A stretch of DNA of 64,000 bases from Alphaproteobacteria bacterium (GTDB taxonomy: Bacteria > Pseudomonadota > Alphaproteobacteria > SMXP01). The stretch lies in the NCBI GenBank assembly GCA_028285305.1, contig JANQPV010000025.1, forward strand, positions 1 to 64,000, given 5' to 3'. A program made the translations under genes and the position numbers. Shown here piece after piece: positions 8,866 through 16,676 of this stretch. How positions within the stretch are numbered: the first letter of the stretch is position 1; each line of letters begins with the position of its first letter. The notes under the pieces were generated by a model. The model was not told the DNA's origin. It did no database searches and worked only from the letters and a program-made list of their open reading frames with translations.

Positions 8866-9317
8866 GGTTTAGCTCCGTCAGCAGAATATTTTGGGTTGAT
8901 CTGGGCTTCTATCTTTAAAGTTGAAGCTTTGACGTTAATTCGGCAGAGGCGAAATGCAGCATCGACAATGTCCTCAAGAGAGGAGCCAGGCGGATAGACT
9001 TCTATATGTCGGTCTTCGAGCTCCTTTTTTGCCCAAGGCGCAATGGCGCCTCCCGCAAAAACGGGAACGCCCACCATACGTTCGTTAAGTTGATCAACAG
9101 TTTTATGAACAACTTCGATGTGCCCTCCTACGTTCAGCCCTACCAAATCGACATCTTGTTCGACGGCTGCTGATACAATTTCATCCGGAGTTGCCATACC
9201 GATCATTACAACAAGGAAGCCCGCCTCTTGGAGTCGCTTTTCGACAAGCGAAACACCGCGCCAATGGCCGTCCAGTCCAGTCTTTGCCAGTAGTATCTTC
9301 TTTCCCAGAGCACTCAT
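8862..9317 (-). CDS. Acyl-CoA mutase small subunit, cobalamin-binding
   Basis: A 151-residue stand-alone B12-binding domain, as in two-subunit isobutyryl- or 2-hydroxyisobutyryl-CoA mutases. The cobalamin signature DxHxxG is present as D16-G-H18-W-R-G21, in which His18 is expected to replace the lower axial ligand of adenosylcobalamin. The later Gly-Gly motif is VFAGGAIAP. The Ser-x-Leu motif of methylmalonyl-CoA mutase (VSSL) is replaced by LNVGGH, a departure from the norm. It lies nine bases after the large subunit gene and overlaps the aldehyde dehydrogenase start. It should form the holoenzyme with the product of 9327-10952. Confidence 0.93.
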   Translation of the reverse strand: MSALGKKILLAKTGLDGHWRGVSLVEKRLQEAGFLVVMIGMATPDEIVSAAVEQDVDLVGLNVGGHIEVVHKTVDQLNERMVGVPVFAGGAIAPWAKKELEDRHIEVYPPGSSLEDIVDAAFRLCRINVKASTLKIEAQINPKYSADGAKP

Positions 9318-9326
9318 GAGTAAAAC

Positions 9327-10952
9327 CTATACAGAAATGGGTGTTTGCCAGTCGCCGAATACATTCCTAAAAACATCCCCGATTTCTCCCATCGTGACTT
9401 CTGCATCCATCGCTTCCATCATTGCCGGCATAATGTTCGTGTCTGTTCGGCAAGCGGCTTCCAGGTCGCGCATTTTTTCTGCAGCGAGCTTAGCGCTTCG
9501 TTCTGACTTTACGCGGTTTAGTCGTTCGAGTGCGTGCTTCCACTCACTGGACGAAGACTTGAACCCATCTATATCGAACGGTGTCACATCATCGGCGAAG
9601 GCATTCAAACCAACAATTATCTTGCTGCCGTCGTCGATCGAAGCTTGTTCTTCGAACTGATTTTTGTGCGCTACTTGGTGAAGCCATCCGCTATCCAATG
9701 TATTCAGGAAACCACCGTGGGCTTCTATTTCGTCAAAGAACTCCCAAGCTTTCTCTTCGACTTGCGCGGTGAGAGTTTCGATGAAATAGGACCCACCCAT
9801 CGGATCGGCGACAGCACACAGATTGGTTTCGTTCTGTAGAATTTGCTGAATGCGCAGCGACATTTGATGGGCGTGTTCGGAGGGAATAGAAAGAGCTTCA
9901 TCGTATCCCGAAACACCGAGTGATTGTGTCCCTCCTAGAACACCGGCTAACGCCATGATGGTGCCTCGAACCAGATTGTTGAGAGGCTGCGGATACATCA
10001 TCATCGATCCAGCGGTCAGGCTGTGAATGCGCAGTCGTTGCGCCTTGTCATCATTTATGTTGTATCGTTTGGCCAAAAGCTCAGCCCACATCTTCCGTCC
10101 AGCGCGCAGTTTTGCGACATCTTCAAATAGATCCATGCCGACCCTGAAACTGACGCCGCCAACACCCTTTGCGGCGTCCACAATGGAGATGTTTCCCCGC
10201 CTTTGGATTTCATCAAGGTACTCGACGGCATTGGCAAAGACCGCTCCCAATTCTTGGTAGGCGTTTAACCCCGTATCCGCGCCATTGTAGCCGGCAATGG
10301 AAACCGGTACCCAATGCGGCATGTGCTCCGCACAGAATTCAATGATGTCGGCATTAAAACGCAGGCCAGTTTGGGTTGGCACCTGCTGTTTCGTCACGCA
10401 CCCAAGATAAGTAAGAAAGAAATCGCTTTGGCCCGTCCCAGGGAGCTTTCCAAGGTCTATTCCGCGTCTTCTTGCGACGGTCCAATAGCAAGCCAGTGCA
10501 TAAGGTCCGTGTTGCACAACACCGCCTCCTGGATGACCGTAAGTTGACTCAATCGGAATGCCCTTGAGCACAGTTTCATAGTCCCGAACACTTTGAATAG
10601 TCGCGCCGGTCAGACCCACGTCCTCACGGCGCGCCATCACCTCGGGGTGGTCCACATTATACAGATGATCTCCCGTATTGCGGTCGTGCTCCATAATGAA
10701 GCCGGTTTCGCCATGCTCCAAAAGAAACCTTATGCGCTCGCCCTCCTCTTCTGGACTGCCGAAGCCACTGAGCTGAAAAATTCGCCAAGGTTTGCTTCGG
10801 TACATCGAAGGGTAGGCTCCCCTTAGAAAAGGGGCTTGACCAGGCTGGCTCAGCATCGCCGTTCGGATTGACCGGGGTATATCATAGGATCCGTATACCG
10901 ATTTGATCGGAATGCCAGATCGTGATGCATAGGGTCTTTCGGTTTTCGTCAC
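9327..10952 (-). CDS. B12-dependent acyl-CoA mutase large subunit, unusual active site
   Basis: A 541-residue catalytic subunit homologous to the TIM-barrel domain of methylmalonyl-CoA mutase. Conserved family blocks are RGAYPSMYRSKPW (44-56), LNNLVRGTIMALAGVLGGTQSL (about 324-345) and ADPMGGSYFIE (382-392). By eye alignment Tyr51 matches Tyr89 of the Propionibacterium mutase, but the Arg207 position that binds the malonyl carboxylate falls near Val186, and the catalytic His of SGYH is Asn223 (AGYN). The normally invariant AFDLPT stretch reads MEHDRNTG. It is therefore unlikely to be a methylmalonyl-CoA mutase. The GTG start overlaps the upstream gene's stop (GTGA). No MeaB-type GTPase chaperone is nearby. 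Homology is secure, substrate unknown. Confidence 0.92.
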   Translation of the reverse strand: MTKTERPYASRSGIPIKSVYGSYDIPRSIRTAMLSQPGQAPFLRGAYPSMYRSKPWRIFQLSGFGSPEEEGERIRFLLEHGETGFIMEHDRNTGDHLYNVDHPEVMARREDVGLTGATIQSVRDYETVLKGIPIESTYGHPGGGVVQHGPYALACYWTVARRRGIDLGKLPGTGQSDFFLTYLGCVTKQQVPTQTGLRFNADIIEFCAEHMPHWVPVSIAGYNGADTGLNAYQELGAVFANAVEYLDEIQRRGNISIVDAAKGVGGVSFRVGMDLFEDVAKLRAGRKMWAELLAKRYNINDDKAQRLRIHSLTAGSMMMYPQPLNNLVRGTIMALAGVLGGTQSLGVSGYDEALSIPSEHAHQMSLRIQQILQNETNLCAVADPMGGSYFIETLTAQVEEKAWEFFDEIEAHGGFLNTLDSGWLHQVAHKNQFEEQASIDDGSKIIVGLNAFADDVTPFDIDGFKSSSSEWKHALERLNRVKSERSAKLAAEKMRDLEAACRTDTNIMPAMMEAMDAEVTMGEIGDVFRNVFGDWQTPISV

Positions 10953-11674
10953 TCTTTTGTTCCCGAACCCGTCTTGCCTGCCGAGGTTTTGGTCGGTTTG
11001 GTCAAGCCCAACCGATCATAATATTTGTCCGGAACATCGCCAGGGTCTTTGTAGATAATGAAGGAGCAAGGCTCTTTACCGAGATCTTTTGAGGGCTCGA
11101 CAACGACAAACGGGCTTCCGTTTTGTTCGATGTCGATCTGCTCCATGGCGGCTTCGTGAGCGCAATACACGGGAAAATCTGAGCGATCGTAGGTCATTTT
11201 TTGCGGTGTGGATACCTTCAGGAAGCCGTCTGGTCCGTCATACTTCCCTTCAAGCACCAGACGACCGCCGCTTCCGCAAGGCTTCATCTTTAGCGTGATC
11301 TTTTCATCATCTTCTTCGACGGACATAGGTTGCATATGACCTCGCAGTCCTGCGGCGAACATCTTCGCCTTTATGCTAAGATCGCCTTTTGAGCCTTCTT
11401 CCATGGCGGCCAAGTTGGGAAGCCACCAAGACTTTACTGTCTCCGTCATGACCTCGTCCAATACGCTATCACCGAAGCGCCGTCCGATTTCGCTGAGGAG
11501 CGCAGTCACCCAATTTCGATAACCGTCATGCTGGCTTAGAAACTCGTTGTACATCTTTTGCGCCAAGAGCTTTGAATTTGCTGTATCGCCATCCTCTATT
11601 GCGCTCAAAAGCCGGTCCAAAGTTCGTGTACCCATTTGTTCGAGTTCGGTATCGGAGAAAAGTCGCTTCACCAT
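10949..11674 (-). CDS. Unknown protein heading the mutase operon, conserved Cys/His motifs
   Basis: A 241-residue cytoplasmic protein that I do not recognise as a named family. An all-helical-looking N-terminal half (about 1-110) is followed by a C-terminal half with KPCGSGGRL (about 132-140), VYCAHEAAMEQ (about 168-178) and EPCSFIIYKD (about 202-211). Three cysteines with a histidine could bind a metal, or be catalytic. There is no P-loop, so it is not a MeaB-like GTPase. The C-terminal 20 residues are low-complexity and rich in Lys, Thr and Gly. It is translationally coupled to the mutase large subunit, so a role as auxiliary, assembly or partner enzyme for the mutase is inferred only from position. 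Confidence 0.85.
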   Translation of the reverse strand: MVKRLFSDTELEQMGTRTLDRLLSAIEDGDTANSKLLAQKMYNEFLSQHDGYRNWVTALLSEIGRRFGDSVLDEVMTETVKSWWLPNLAAMEEGSKGDLSIKAKMFAAGLRGHMQPMSVEEDDEKITLKMKPCGSGGRLVLEGKYDGPDGFLKVSTPQKMTYDRSDFPVYCAHEAAMEQIDIEQNGSPFVVVEPSKDLGKEPCSFIIYKDPGDVPDKYYDRLGLTKPTKTSAGKTGSGTKE

Positions 11675-11750
11675 TTATGAGTATTCCCCTTGATAGACCT
11701 GCAGGATTTTTCACTTAACATCGTTTACCGGGAAAAGTAAAATGGATTTG

Positions 11751-11766
11751 ACTGACGGGTCAATAG
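11751..11766. promoter_or_regulatory. Operator copy 1 (ACTGACGGGTCAATAG)
   Basis: This 16-bp element lies 23 bp upstream of the GTG of the MDR gene, in the 114-bp gap between the divergent mutase operon and that gene. It matches the first seven bases and the central GTCA of the perfect palindrome at 14023, with a decayed right arm. A weak TTTACC / TTGACT promoter pair could overlap it. It may control either or both divergent units. Confidence 0.5.
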
Positions 11767-11788
11767 TGGAAGAGGAGGAGCGTGGACC

Positions 11789-12814
11789 GTGGGTAAACCA
11801 GTGAATAATCGCGTTATGCTCAGGCGCCGGCCTGAAGGCCTACCCAAGAAAACAGATTTCGAGTGGCGGACCGAAGGAGTTCCGCGTCCCGGCGATGGTC
11901 AAGTTTTGCTGCGGAATATCTATCTTTCCCTGGACCCCGCTATTCGTGGTTGGATGTCACCGGCTGAAAACAGCTACCAACCACCCATTGAAATCGGCGA
12001 GGTCATGCGCGGCGTCACTGTCGGCAGAGTTGAAGAAACCAACAATGCCAATTTCGCTGTCGGCGACTATGTGATGGGATTGAATGGTTGGGAACAATAC
12101 TCGATTTCCAATGGCCAGGGATTCATCAGCAAAATTCCTCCCCATCTGGATCTTCCGCTTTCGAATTTCTTGGGTGTTTTAGGAACCACTGGGCTCACAG
12201 CCTACTTTGGATTGCTTGAAATTGGCGGCCCAAAGAAGGGTGAGACGGTTTTGGTAAGTGCTGCGGCAGGGGCAGTGGGGTCGATTGTCGGGCAAATCGC
12301 GCAAATCAAAGGATGTAAAACGGTGGGTATCGCAGGAGGAAAAGAAAAGTGCGAACGCCTTAAAACCGTGTTCGGATTTGACGAAACGATCGATTACAAA
12401 GCGTCCGGCAGCATAGAAGAAAAAATTAGGTCAAGTTGCCCAGCCGGGATTGATATCTACTTCGACAATGTCGGGGGAGAAATACTGGATGGTGCCCTTA
12501 ATTGTCTTGCAGATGGAGCGCGGGTCGTCATGTGCGGCGCGATCTCAACATATAACGATGAAACGCCTACTACTGGTCCATCCAATCTCTGGCAACTTCT
12601 TGTCCACAATGCGCGCATGGAGGGGTTCATCGTCAGCAAGTTCGTAAGCGAGTTTCCCAATGCCATAAGCCAGTTGGGCCGATGGGTTTCCGAAGGCCGT
12701 CTACAGCATTGTGAGGAATTCGTTGACGGTCTGGAGAACGCACCGGATGCGTTTCTTAGACTATTTGATGGTTCTCACAGTGGAAAGCTTATCGTCAATC
12801 TGGGTCGCCTCTGA
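11789..12814 (+). CDS. Zinc-independent MDR-family NADP-dependent oxidoreductase
   Basis: A 341-residue relative of the enzyme at 1229-2254, of the leukotriene-B4 dehydrogenase/curcumin reductase type that reduces enone or enoyl double bonds. It shows LDPAIRGWMS, the nucleotide-binding AAAGAVGSIVGQIAQ, VGIAGGKEKCERL and YFDNVGGEILDGAL motifs in the same order. The GTG start has AGGAGGAG eight bases upstream. It is transcribed divergently from the mutase operon, behind operator copy 1. Both paralogues keep the same core, but the regions lining the substrate pocket differ, so different substrates in one pathway are plausible (inference). Confidence 0.9.
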   Translation: MGKPVNNRVMLRRRPEGLPKKTDFEWRTEGVPRPGDGQVLLRNIYLSLDPAIRGWMSPAENSYQPPIEIGEVMRGVTVGRVEETNNANFAVGDYVMGLNGWEQYSISNGQGFISKIPPHLDLPLSNFLGVLGTTGLTAYFGLLEIGGPKKGETVLVSAAAGAVGSIVGQIAQIKGCKTVGIAGGKEKCERLKTVFGFDETIDYKASGSIEEKIRSSCPAGIDIYFDNVGGEILDGALNCLADGARVVMCGAISTYNDETPTTGPSNLWQLLVHNARMEGFIVSKFVSEFPNAISQLGRWVSEGRLQHCEEFVDGLENAPDAFLRLFDGSHSGKLIVNLGRL

Positions 12815-12834
12815 GGGTGTTTAGTCGCGCCAGC

Positions 12835-12847
12835 TAAACACTGTTTA
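12835..12847. promoter_or_regulatory. Perfect odd palindrome TAAACACTGTTTA
   Basis: TAAACA-C-TGTTTA is symmetric on every pair around the central base. A near-identical copy lies at 5600-5612. It sits six bases upstream of the -35 element of the SDR promoter, a position suited to a regulator, although the left half also forms part of a hairpin that might end the MDR transcript. Confidence 0.45.
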
Positions 12848-12852
12848 TATTC

Positions 12853-12893
12853 TTGACTAAATGCCTTAAGAAGCTAGACTGACGGACCAGTCA
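12853..12893 (+). promoter_or_regulatory. Promoter with overlapping operator copy 2
   Basis: TTGACT (12853-12858) and TAGACT (12875-12880) with a 16-bp spacer form a sigma-70-like promoter. Operator copy 2, ACTGACGGACCAGTCA (12878-12893), starts inside the -10 box and covers the expected start site. Repression by a bound TetR protein would block this promoter. The leader to the SDR start codon would be about 320 bases. Confidence 0.55.
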
Positions 12894-13209
12894 GGGCAGA
12901 AGCGGGGACGGCAGCGCACCGACTAAGGTCGTCGAAGGTGGATCAGTGGATGGCTTCAATGGGCTCTTTGGAAGAATTTGAATAATCGGAAGGAATTTGG
13001 GGAATTCCATCGAATTCTAGGCTTGGCTGGGACCTCGCTTTCACAGATCTAGAATTTTGCGGATGCCGTTGAGTAGTTGGTCCGACAGCTGAATAGATTT
13101 GATGCTGTCCACTCACTACTTCCGAATGGACGGAAAGTAGAAGGAATGACTGGGACTCATCGATGCGTCCTTTCCTTTTCATTGTTTCAAGACCCGGAGA
13201 AAACAGATT

Positions 13210-13968
13210 ATGGGAAGACTTGATGGTCGAGTTGCAATCGTCACCGGTGGGGCACAAGGAATTGGGGCAGAGTATGCTCGTGCGCTTGCCCGAGAAGGAG
13301 CTCGTGTGGTTGTGGCGGACATTCAAAGTTGCGATGCATGCGTTGCTGCAATCAAAGAGCAAGGAGGCGAAGCCCTTGGACTGTCGGTGGATGTGACGGA
13401 TAGCGCTTCCATCAGCGAGATGGTTTCAGCCGCGGAATCCACATGGGGAACCGTACACATCCTGGTCAACAATGCAGCTATCTTTGCCAGCCTCCCGCTG
13501 CGGCCATTTATGGAAATTCCTGATCAGGAGTGGGAGGCGGTTATGAGTGTAAATGTCGGTGGATTGTTCAAGTGTGCTAAGGCCGTTGTACCTGTCATGA
13601 AGAAAGGGGGAGGAGGCAAGATCATCAACATCTCCTCAGGGACGGTCATGAATGGTTCGGCAATGCTTCTTCATTATGTGACATCCAAATCCGCCGTGAT
13701 CGGGTTGACGAGGTCATTGGCACGAGAGCTCGGCGAGTCAAATATATGCGTCAATGCCTTGGCACCGGGGTTCACCCTAAGCGAGGGGGTGCAAGCCAAT
13801 GATGGATATTCGGAGCCGCTCCGCGCCGGAATCAACGCTCAACGTTGCATAAAGAGGGATCAAAAGCCGGATGACCTTGTGGGGACGCTATTGTACCTTG
13901 CTTCATCCGACAGTGATTTTGTGACAGGGCAGATGGTTCTTGTCGATGGCGGCATGTACACGCACTAA
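13210..13968 (+). CDS. Short-chain dehydrogenase/reductase (SDR)
   Basis: A 252-residue classical SDR, an NAD(P)-dependent alcohol/ketone oxidoreductase. The cofactor motif is TGGAQGIG, followed by NNAA, the catalytic Ser in INISSGT, and YVTSK as the Tyr-x3-Lys pair. The C-terminal TGQMVLVDGGMYTH is standard. An acidic residue after the second strand (VVVADIQ) suggests NAD+ preference, hence probably the oxidative direction. The ATG follows a GGAGAA sequence. Its promoter carries operator copy 2, tying it to the island's regulon. Probable role: oxidation of a hydroxy intermediate such as a P450 product or a hydroxyacyl-CoA (inference). Confidence 0.93.
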   Translation: MGRLDGRVAIVTGGAQGIGAEYARALAREGARVVVADIQSCDACVAAIKEQGGEALGLSVDVTDSASISEMVSAAESTWGTVHILVNNAAIFASLPLRPFMEIPDQEWEAVMSVNVGGLFKCAKAVVPVMKKGGGGKIINISSGTVMNGSAMLLHYVTSKSAVIGLTRSLARELGESNICVNALAPGFTLSEGVQANDGYSEPLRAGINAQRCIKRDQKPDDLVGTLLYLASSDSDFVTGQMVLVDGGMYTH

Positions 13969-13996
13969 AGCAAAATGTGGACGATCTTAAATGTGG

Positions 13997-14038
13997 TTGA
14001 CACTGCACCATGCAAAAATTAGACTGACGCGTCAGTCA
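13997..14038 (+). promoter_or_regulatory. Strong promoter with perfect operator copy 3
   Basis: TTGACA (13997-14002), a 17-bp spacer and TAGACT (14020-14025) form a near-consensus promoter. The perfect 14-bp palindrome ACTGACGCGTCAGT (14023-14036) starts within the -10 box and covers the start site. It is the best copy of the three and the likely defining site of the regulon. It drives the di-iron protein gene and probably the genes after it. Confidence 0.65.
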
Positions 14039-14074
14039 AAATAGTTTCAACAAATTAGAGCGCGGAGGAATTCT

Positions 14075-15265
14075 ATGCCCTTTCCAATTGATAAGCGACT
14101 TGCGGAAGTACTTTGGTTTCCTGCGCCAGATGTTATTCCCCAACTTTGTGCAGCGGTTAGTGCTGTTCCGATGGACGTATGGAACTCAACTGAGGATCTG
14201 TATGAGCTCGCGGATATCATGGAGCCTTATCTTGAGCAGCATGGTGGGCGGAAGTGGGACTTTATCTGGTCAATGGAGCGCCATTTCTCTGAACCGTATG
14301 GTCCGTTGCCCAAGGCAAAACAAACTTTTATGGCGGGCATTCCCGATGAATTCTTGCAGGATGCTGGCGGTCTACCGGAAAACGTCGGTTCTTACGAGGT
14401 CGGTGGCGTCAGCGACGTCAGATTTGTCCGTGATGACACAGAAGAGATTGAGGCACAGCCGTATCAATACGAAGCTGGCGATGATATGCCGGAAGAATAT
14501 CGTTTCTGGTTGTCGAAGCTGTTCTTTAAGCACGGCGAATGCATGATGCCCTACTTTGGGGAAGCGGCCAAAGGGCACAAGAGCATGTTTAGTGCTATTG
14601 ATGCGTTCTCCTTAGAGGCTGCTCCGGATGCGGAGTCTCGCCTGAGGCAGCAAAACTTTACAGCGGAAGAATACAAGCACACGTTCCAGTTCTACAAGCT
14701 ATACAACGAGTACGATCCAGAAATACCAATACAGATCTATGAGCGTGAGCGCGAGACTTTCCGTGCCTATGAGCAGACTGCGATGGAGAAGACCTGGGTT
14801 GACCGTGGTCTTTACAATATGCTGGCGGATCGCTTTGGCGTGTATCAAGGGTTCCAGTGGGTGCAATCGTCCTATGCGCCGCTCGCACGGGTTTCCTTGT
14901 TGGTGTGCAAAGACGAACGTGGCCACAGCAATATGGGCTATCTCCATGTCCGGGATTCTATCGAACTGTGGGGTGAAGATGCACGAAAGGATGCGCAGCG
15001 GCGCGTAGACGAGTATTGGTACCCGCAATTCATGGCGTCTTTTGGGGCGGATGACTCACGCAACAGTAAGATGTGGCGTAAGTGGGGTTTGAAAGAGCTG
15101 ACCAACGGCCAGATGCGTGACGCATTCCATCTTGAGATGGTAGAAGTGCTCGAGAGCTTGAATCTCGAAACGCCAGACAAGGATAAAGCCCTAGCCCGGG
15201 GCATGGAGATGGCGGAAGAAGTCAAGAAGAAGATGGCAGGAATAGCCGTCAAGAAGTCCGCTTAA
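14075..15265 (+). CDS. PaaA-like ferritin-fold di-iron protein
   Basis: A 396-residue protein resembling the catalytic subunit of phenylacetyl-CoA epoxidase and related di-iron oxygenases. Two ExxH motifs, E199-Y-K-H202 and E281-R-G-H284, lie about 80 residues apart, with acidic residues in FKHGECMMPYFGEAAKGH (152-168) as further ligand candidates. The PaaB, PaaC, PaaD and PaaE partners are missing here, so it is not a normal paa operon. It could be a stand-alone oxygenase or use electron donors encoded elsewhere. It stands behind the strongest operator of the island and precedes a luciferase-like oxidoreductase gene, so oxygen insertion or epoxidation in the island's pathway is inferred. The ATG has GGAGG upstream. 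Confidence 0.75.
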   Translation: MPFPIDKRLAEVLWFPAPDVIPQLCAAVSAVPMDVWNSTEDLYELADIMEPYLEQHGGRKWDFIWSMERHFSEPYGPLPKAKQTFMAGIPDEFLQDAGGLPENVGSYEVGGVSDVRFVRDDTEEIEAQPYQYEAGDDMPEEYRFWLSKLFFKHGECMMPYFGEAAKGHKSMFSAIDAFSLEAAPDAESRLRQQNFTAEEYKHTFQFYKLYNEYDPEIPIQIYERERETFRAYEQTAMEKTWVDRGLYNMLADRFGVYQGFQWVQSSYAPLARVSLLVCKDERGHSNMGYLHVRDSIELWGEDARKDAQRRVDEYWYPQFMASFGADDSRNSKMWRKWGLKELTNGQMRDAFHLEMVEVLESLNLETPDKDKALARGMEMAEEVKKKMAGIAVKKSA

Positions 15266-15431
15266 TGATGGTTTGAGGCGCATTTGGCGTTTCCTTTACC
15301 TATCAGATTATCTAGACGGGTTTGGCAAATACGATTGGTGCACTGATTCAAGTGTGCCGATCGTCTGTGCGTAGGGCTTGACCGGCGGGCTTTTTTTGTC
15401 TTAGCGATAATGAGAATGGTGAGAAAGTCTG

Positions 15432-16631
15432 ATGAAGTTTGGGGTGTTTTACGAATTGCAGCTCCCGCGGCCGTGGGAAGAAGATAGCGAACACAAATTG
15501 TTTAGCAATGCCCTTGATCAGGTGGAGTTGGCCGATGCTCTGGGATACGATTATGCCTGGATGGTGGAACATCATTTCCTGGAAGAGTACTCTCATTGCT
15601 CGGCACCTGAAGTATTTTTGGGCGCCGCTAGTCAGCGTACCCACAATATCAGATTGGGGCACGGCATTATCCAATTGCCCACAAACCATCCGGCCCGTGT
15701 GGCTGAAAGAGTTTCGACACTAGACTTGTTAAGTGACGGGCGAGTGGAACTTGGAATAGGGGAAGGGTCGAGCGTAACAGAACTCCATCCATTTGGCAGA
15801 AAGTTTCGTGACAAGCGGGCTGTATGGGAGGATGCCGTAAAGGCTTGCTTGCCAATGTTTTGGAATGACTCATGGGAATACAAAGGTGAGTATTTTGAAT
15901 TTCCAAAACGCAATGTGATTCCTAAACCAATGCAGAAACCACACCCTCCGCTTTGGGTTGCCTGTTCGCAGCTGGAAACGATTACTTATGCAGGCTCTCG
16001 TGGTATGGGTGCGCTGGGCTTCCAGTTTGTCGACGCCAAATCGGCGCAGGCGTGGCGTCACGCATACTACAATGCATACCTCAATAGTCTAGATAAGCTT
16101 TGCGACTATCAAACAAATCCGAATTTGGCGGTTGTGGCTCCCTTTATGTGCTGTGAAACCGACGAGGAAGCACAAGAAAAAATGGATGGGTGGACATTCT
16201 TTCAATTTGCGCTGGTCCTTTACAGCAAAGAAGGTCCATTCGAGCCCGGATCAATAGACTTCTGGGAGCGATATGAGGAGTGGAAAAAAGAGAACAAGTC
16301 CAAGCACGTTCCCAATAGTGGCTTGGTGGGGTCTCCGGAAACAATCCGCAAAAAGCTCAGAGAATTCCAAGAGGCTCGCATCGATCAAATTATATTGTTG
16401 AACCAGGCCGGTAAGAATGCTCATGAGGATATCTGTGCAAGTCTAGAGCTTTTTGGCCGTGAGGTTATGCCGGAATATCAGGCTCAAGACGCAGATCATC
16501 AGGAATGGAAAGCCAAAGTGCTTTCCGGAGACATCGTATTGGAAGAGATAGATACGGATCCCTACAATGCCTACTCAACCCAGACGCCCGTCAGTGTTGT
16601 TCGAAAGGCTGAAAAGGCCGGTGCGAACTAG
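15432..16631 (+). CDS. Luciferase-like (LLM) flavin-dependent monooxygenase
   Basis: A 399-residue LLM-class enzyme, closer to the bacterial luciferase alpha-subunit/alkanal type than the one at 170-1192. Diagnostic segments are VEHHFLEEYSHCSAPEVFL, RLGHGIIQLPTNHP and DLLSDGRVELGIGEGSS, with QKPHPPLWVACS later. The C-terminal VGSPETIRKKLREF segment is the usual one. It would use reduced FMN from a separate reductase to insert oxygen, for example by Baeyer-Villiger chemistry. It lies 166 bp after the di-iron gene; a run of seven T residues in the gap could mark weak termination, but no strong hairpin is seen. The substrate is not deducible. Confidence 0.9.
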   Translation: MKFGVFYELQLPRPWEEDSEHKLFSNALDQVELADALGYDYAWMVEHHFLEEYSHCSAPEVFLGAASQRTHNIRLGHGIIQLPTNHPARVAERVSTLDLLSDGRVELGIGEGSSVTELHPFGRKFRDKRAVWEDAVKACLPMFWNDSWEYKGEYFEFPKRNVIPKPMQKPHPPLWVACSQLETITYAGSRGMGALGFQFVDAKSAQAWRHAYYNAYLNSLDKLCDYQTNPNLAVVAPFMCCETDEEAQEKMDGWTFFQFALVLYSKEGPFEPGSIDFWERYEEWKKENKSKHVPNSGLVGSPETIRKKLREFQEARIDQIILLNQAGKNAHEDICASLELFGREVMPEYQAQDADHQEWKAKVLSGDIVLEEIDTDPYNAYSTQTPVSVVRKAEKAGAN

Positions 16632-16676
16632 GATCCATCGGTGAGCGGGGTTAAGGCAGATTAGGAGGTCAGACTT

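Larger units (their letters stand above)
12815..13209 (+). other. Intergenic regulatory region before the SDR gene
   Basis: This 395-bp gap holds no credible gene. Directly after the MDR stop is an inverted repeat GTGTTTAG (12817-12824) / CTAAACAC (12834-12841), which overlaps the palindrome at 12835-12847. A promoter and operator copy 2 follow at 12853-12893. From about 12900 to 13190 there is an unusually long untranslated stretch in which I see nothing further. Confidence 0.6.

Noticed and set aside
9327-10952. Methylmalonyl-CoA mutase annotation
   Set aside because: The carboxylate-binding Arg and the catalytic His are not found at the aligned positions, so only acyl-CoA mutase family is supported.
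12943-13362. 139-codon minus-strand frame before and within the SDR gene
   Set aside because: Its last third is antisense to the SDR start, and the composition shows no family features.
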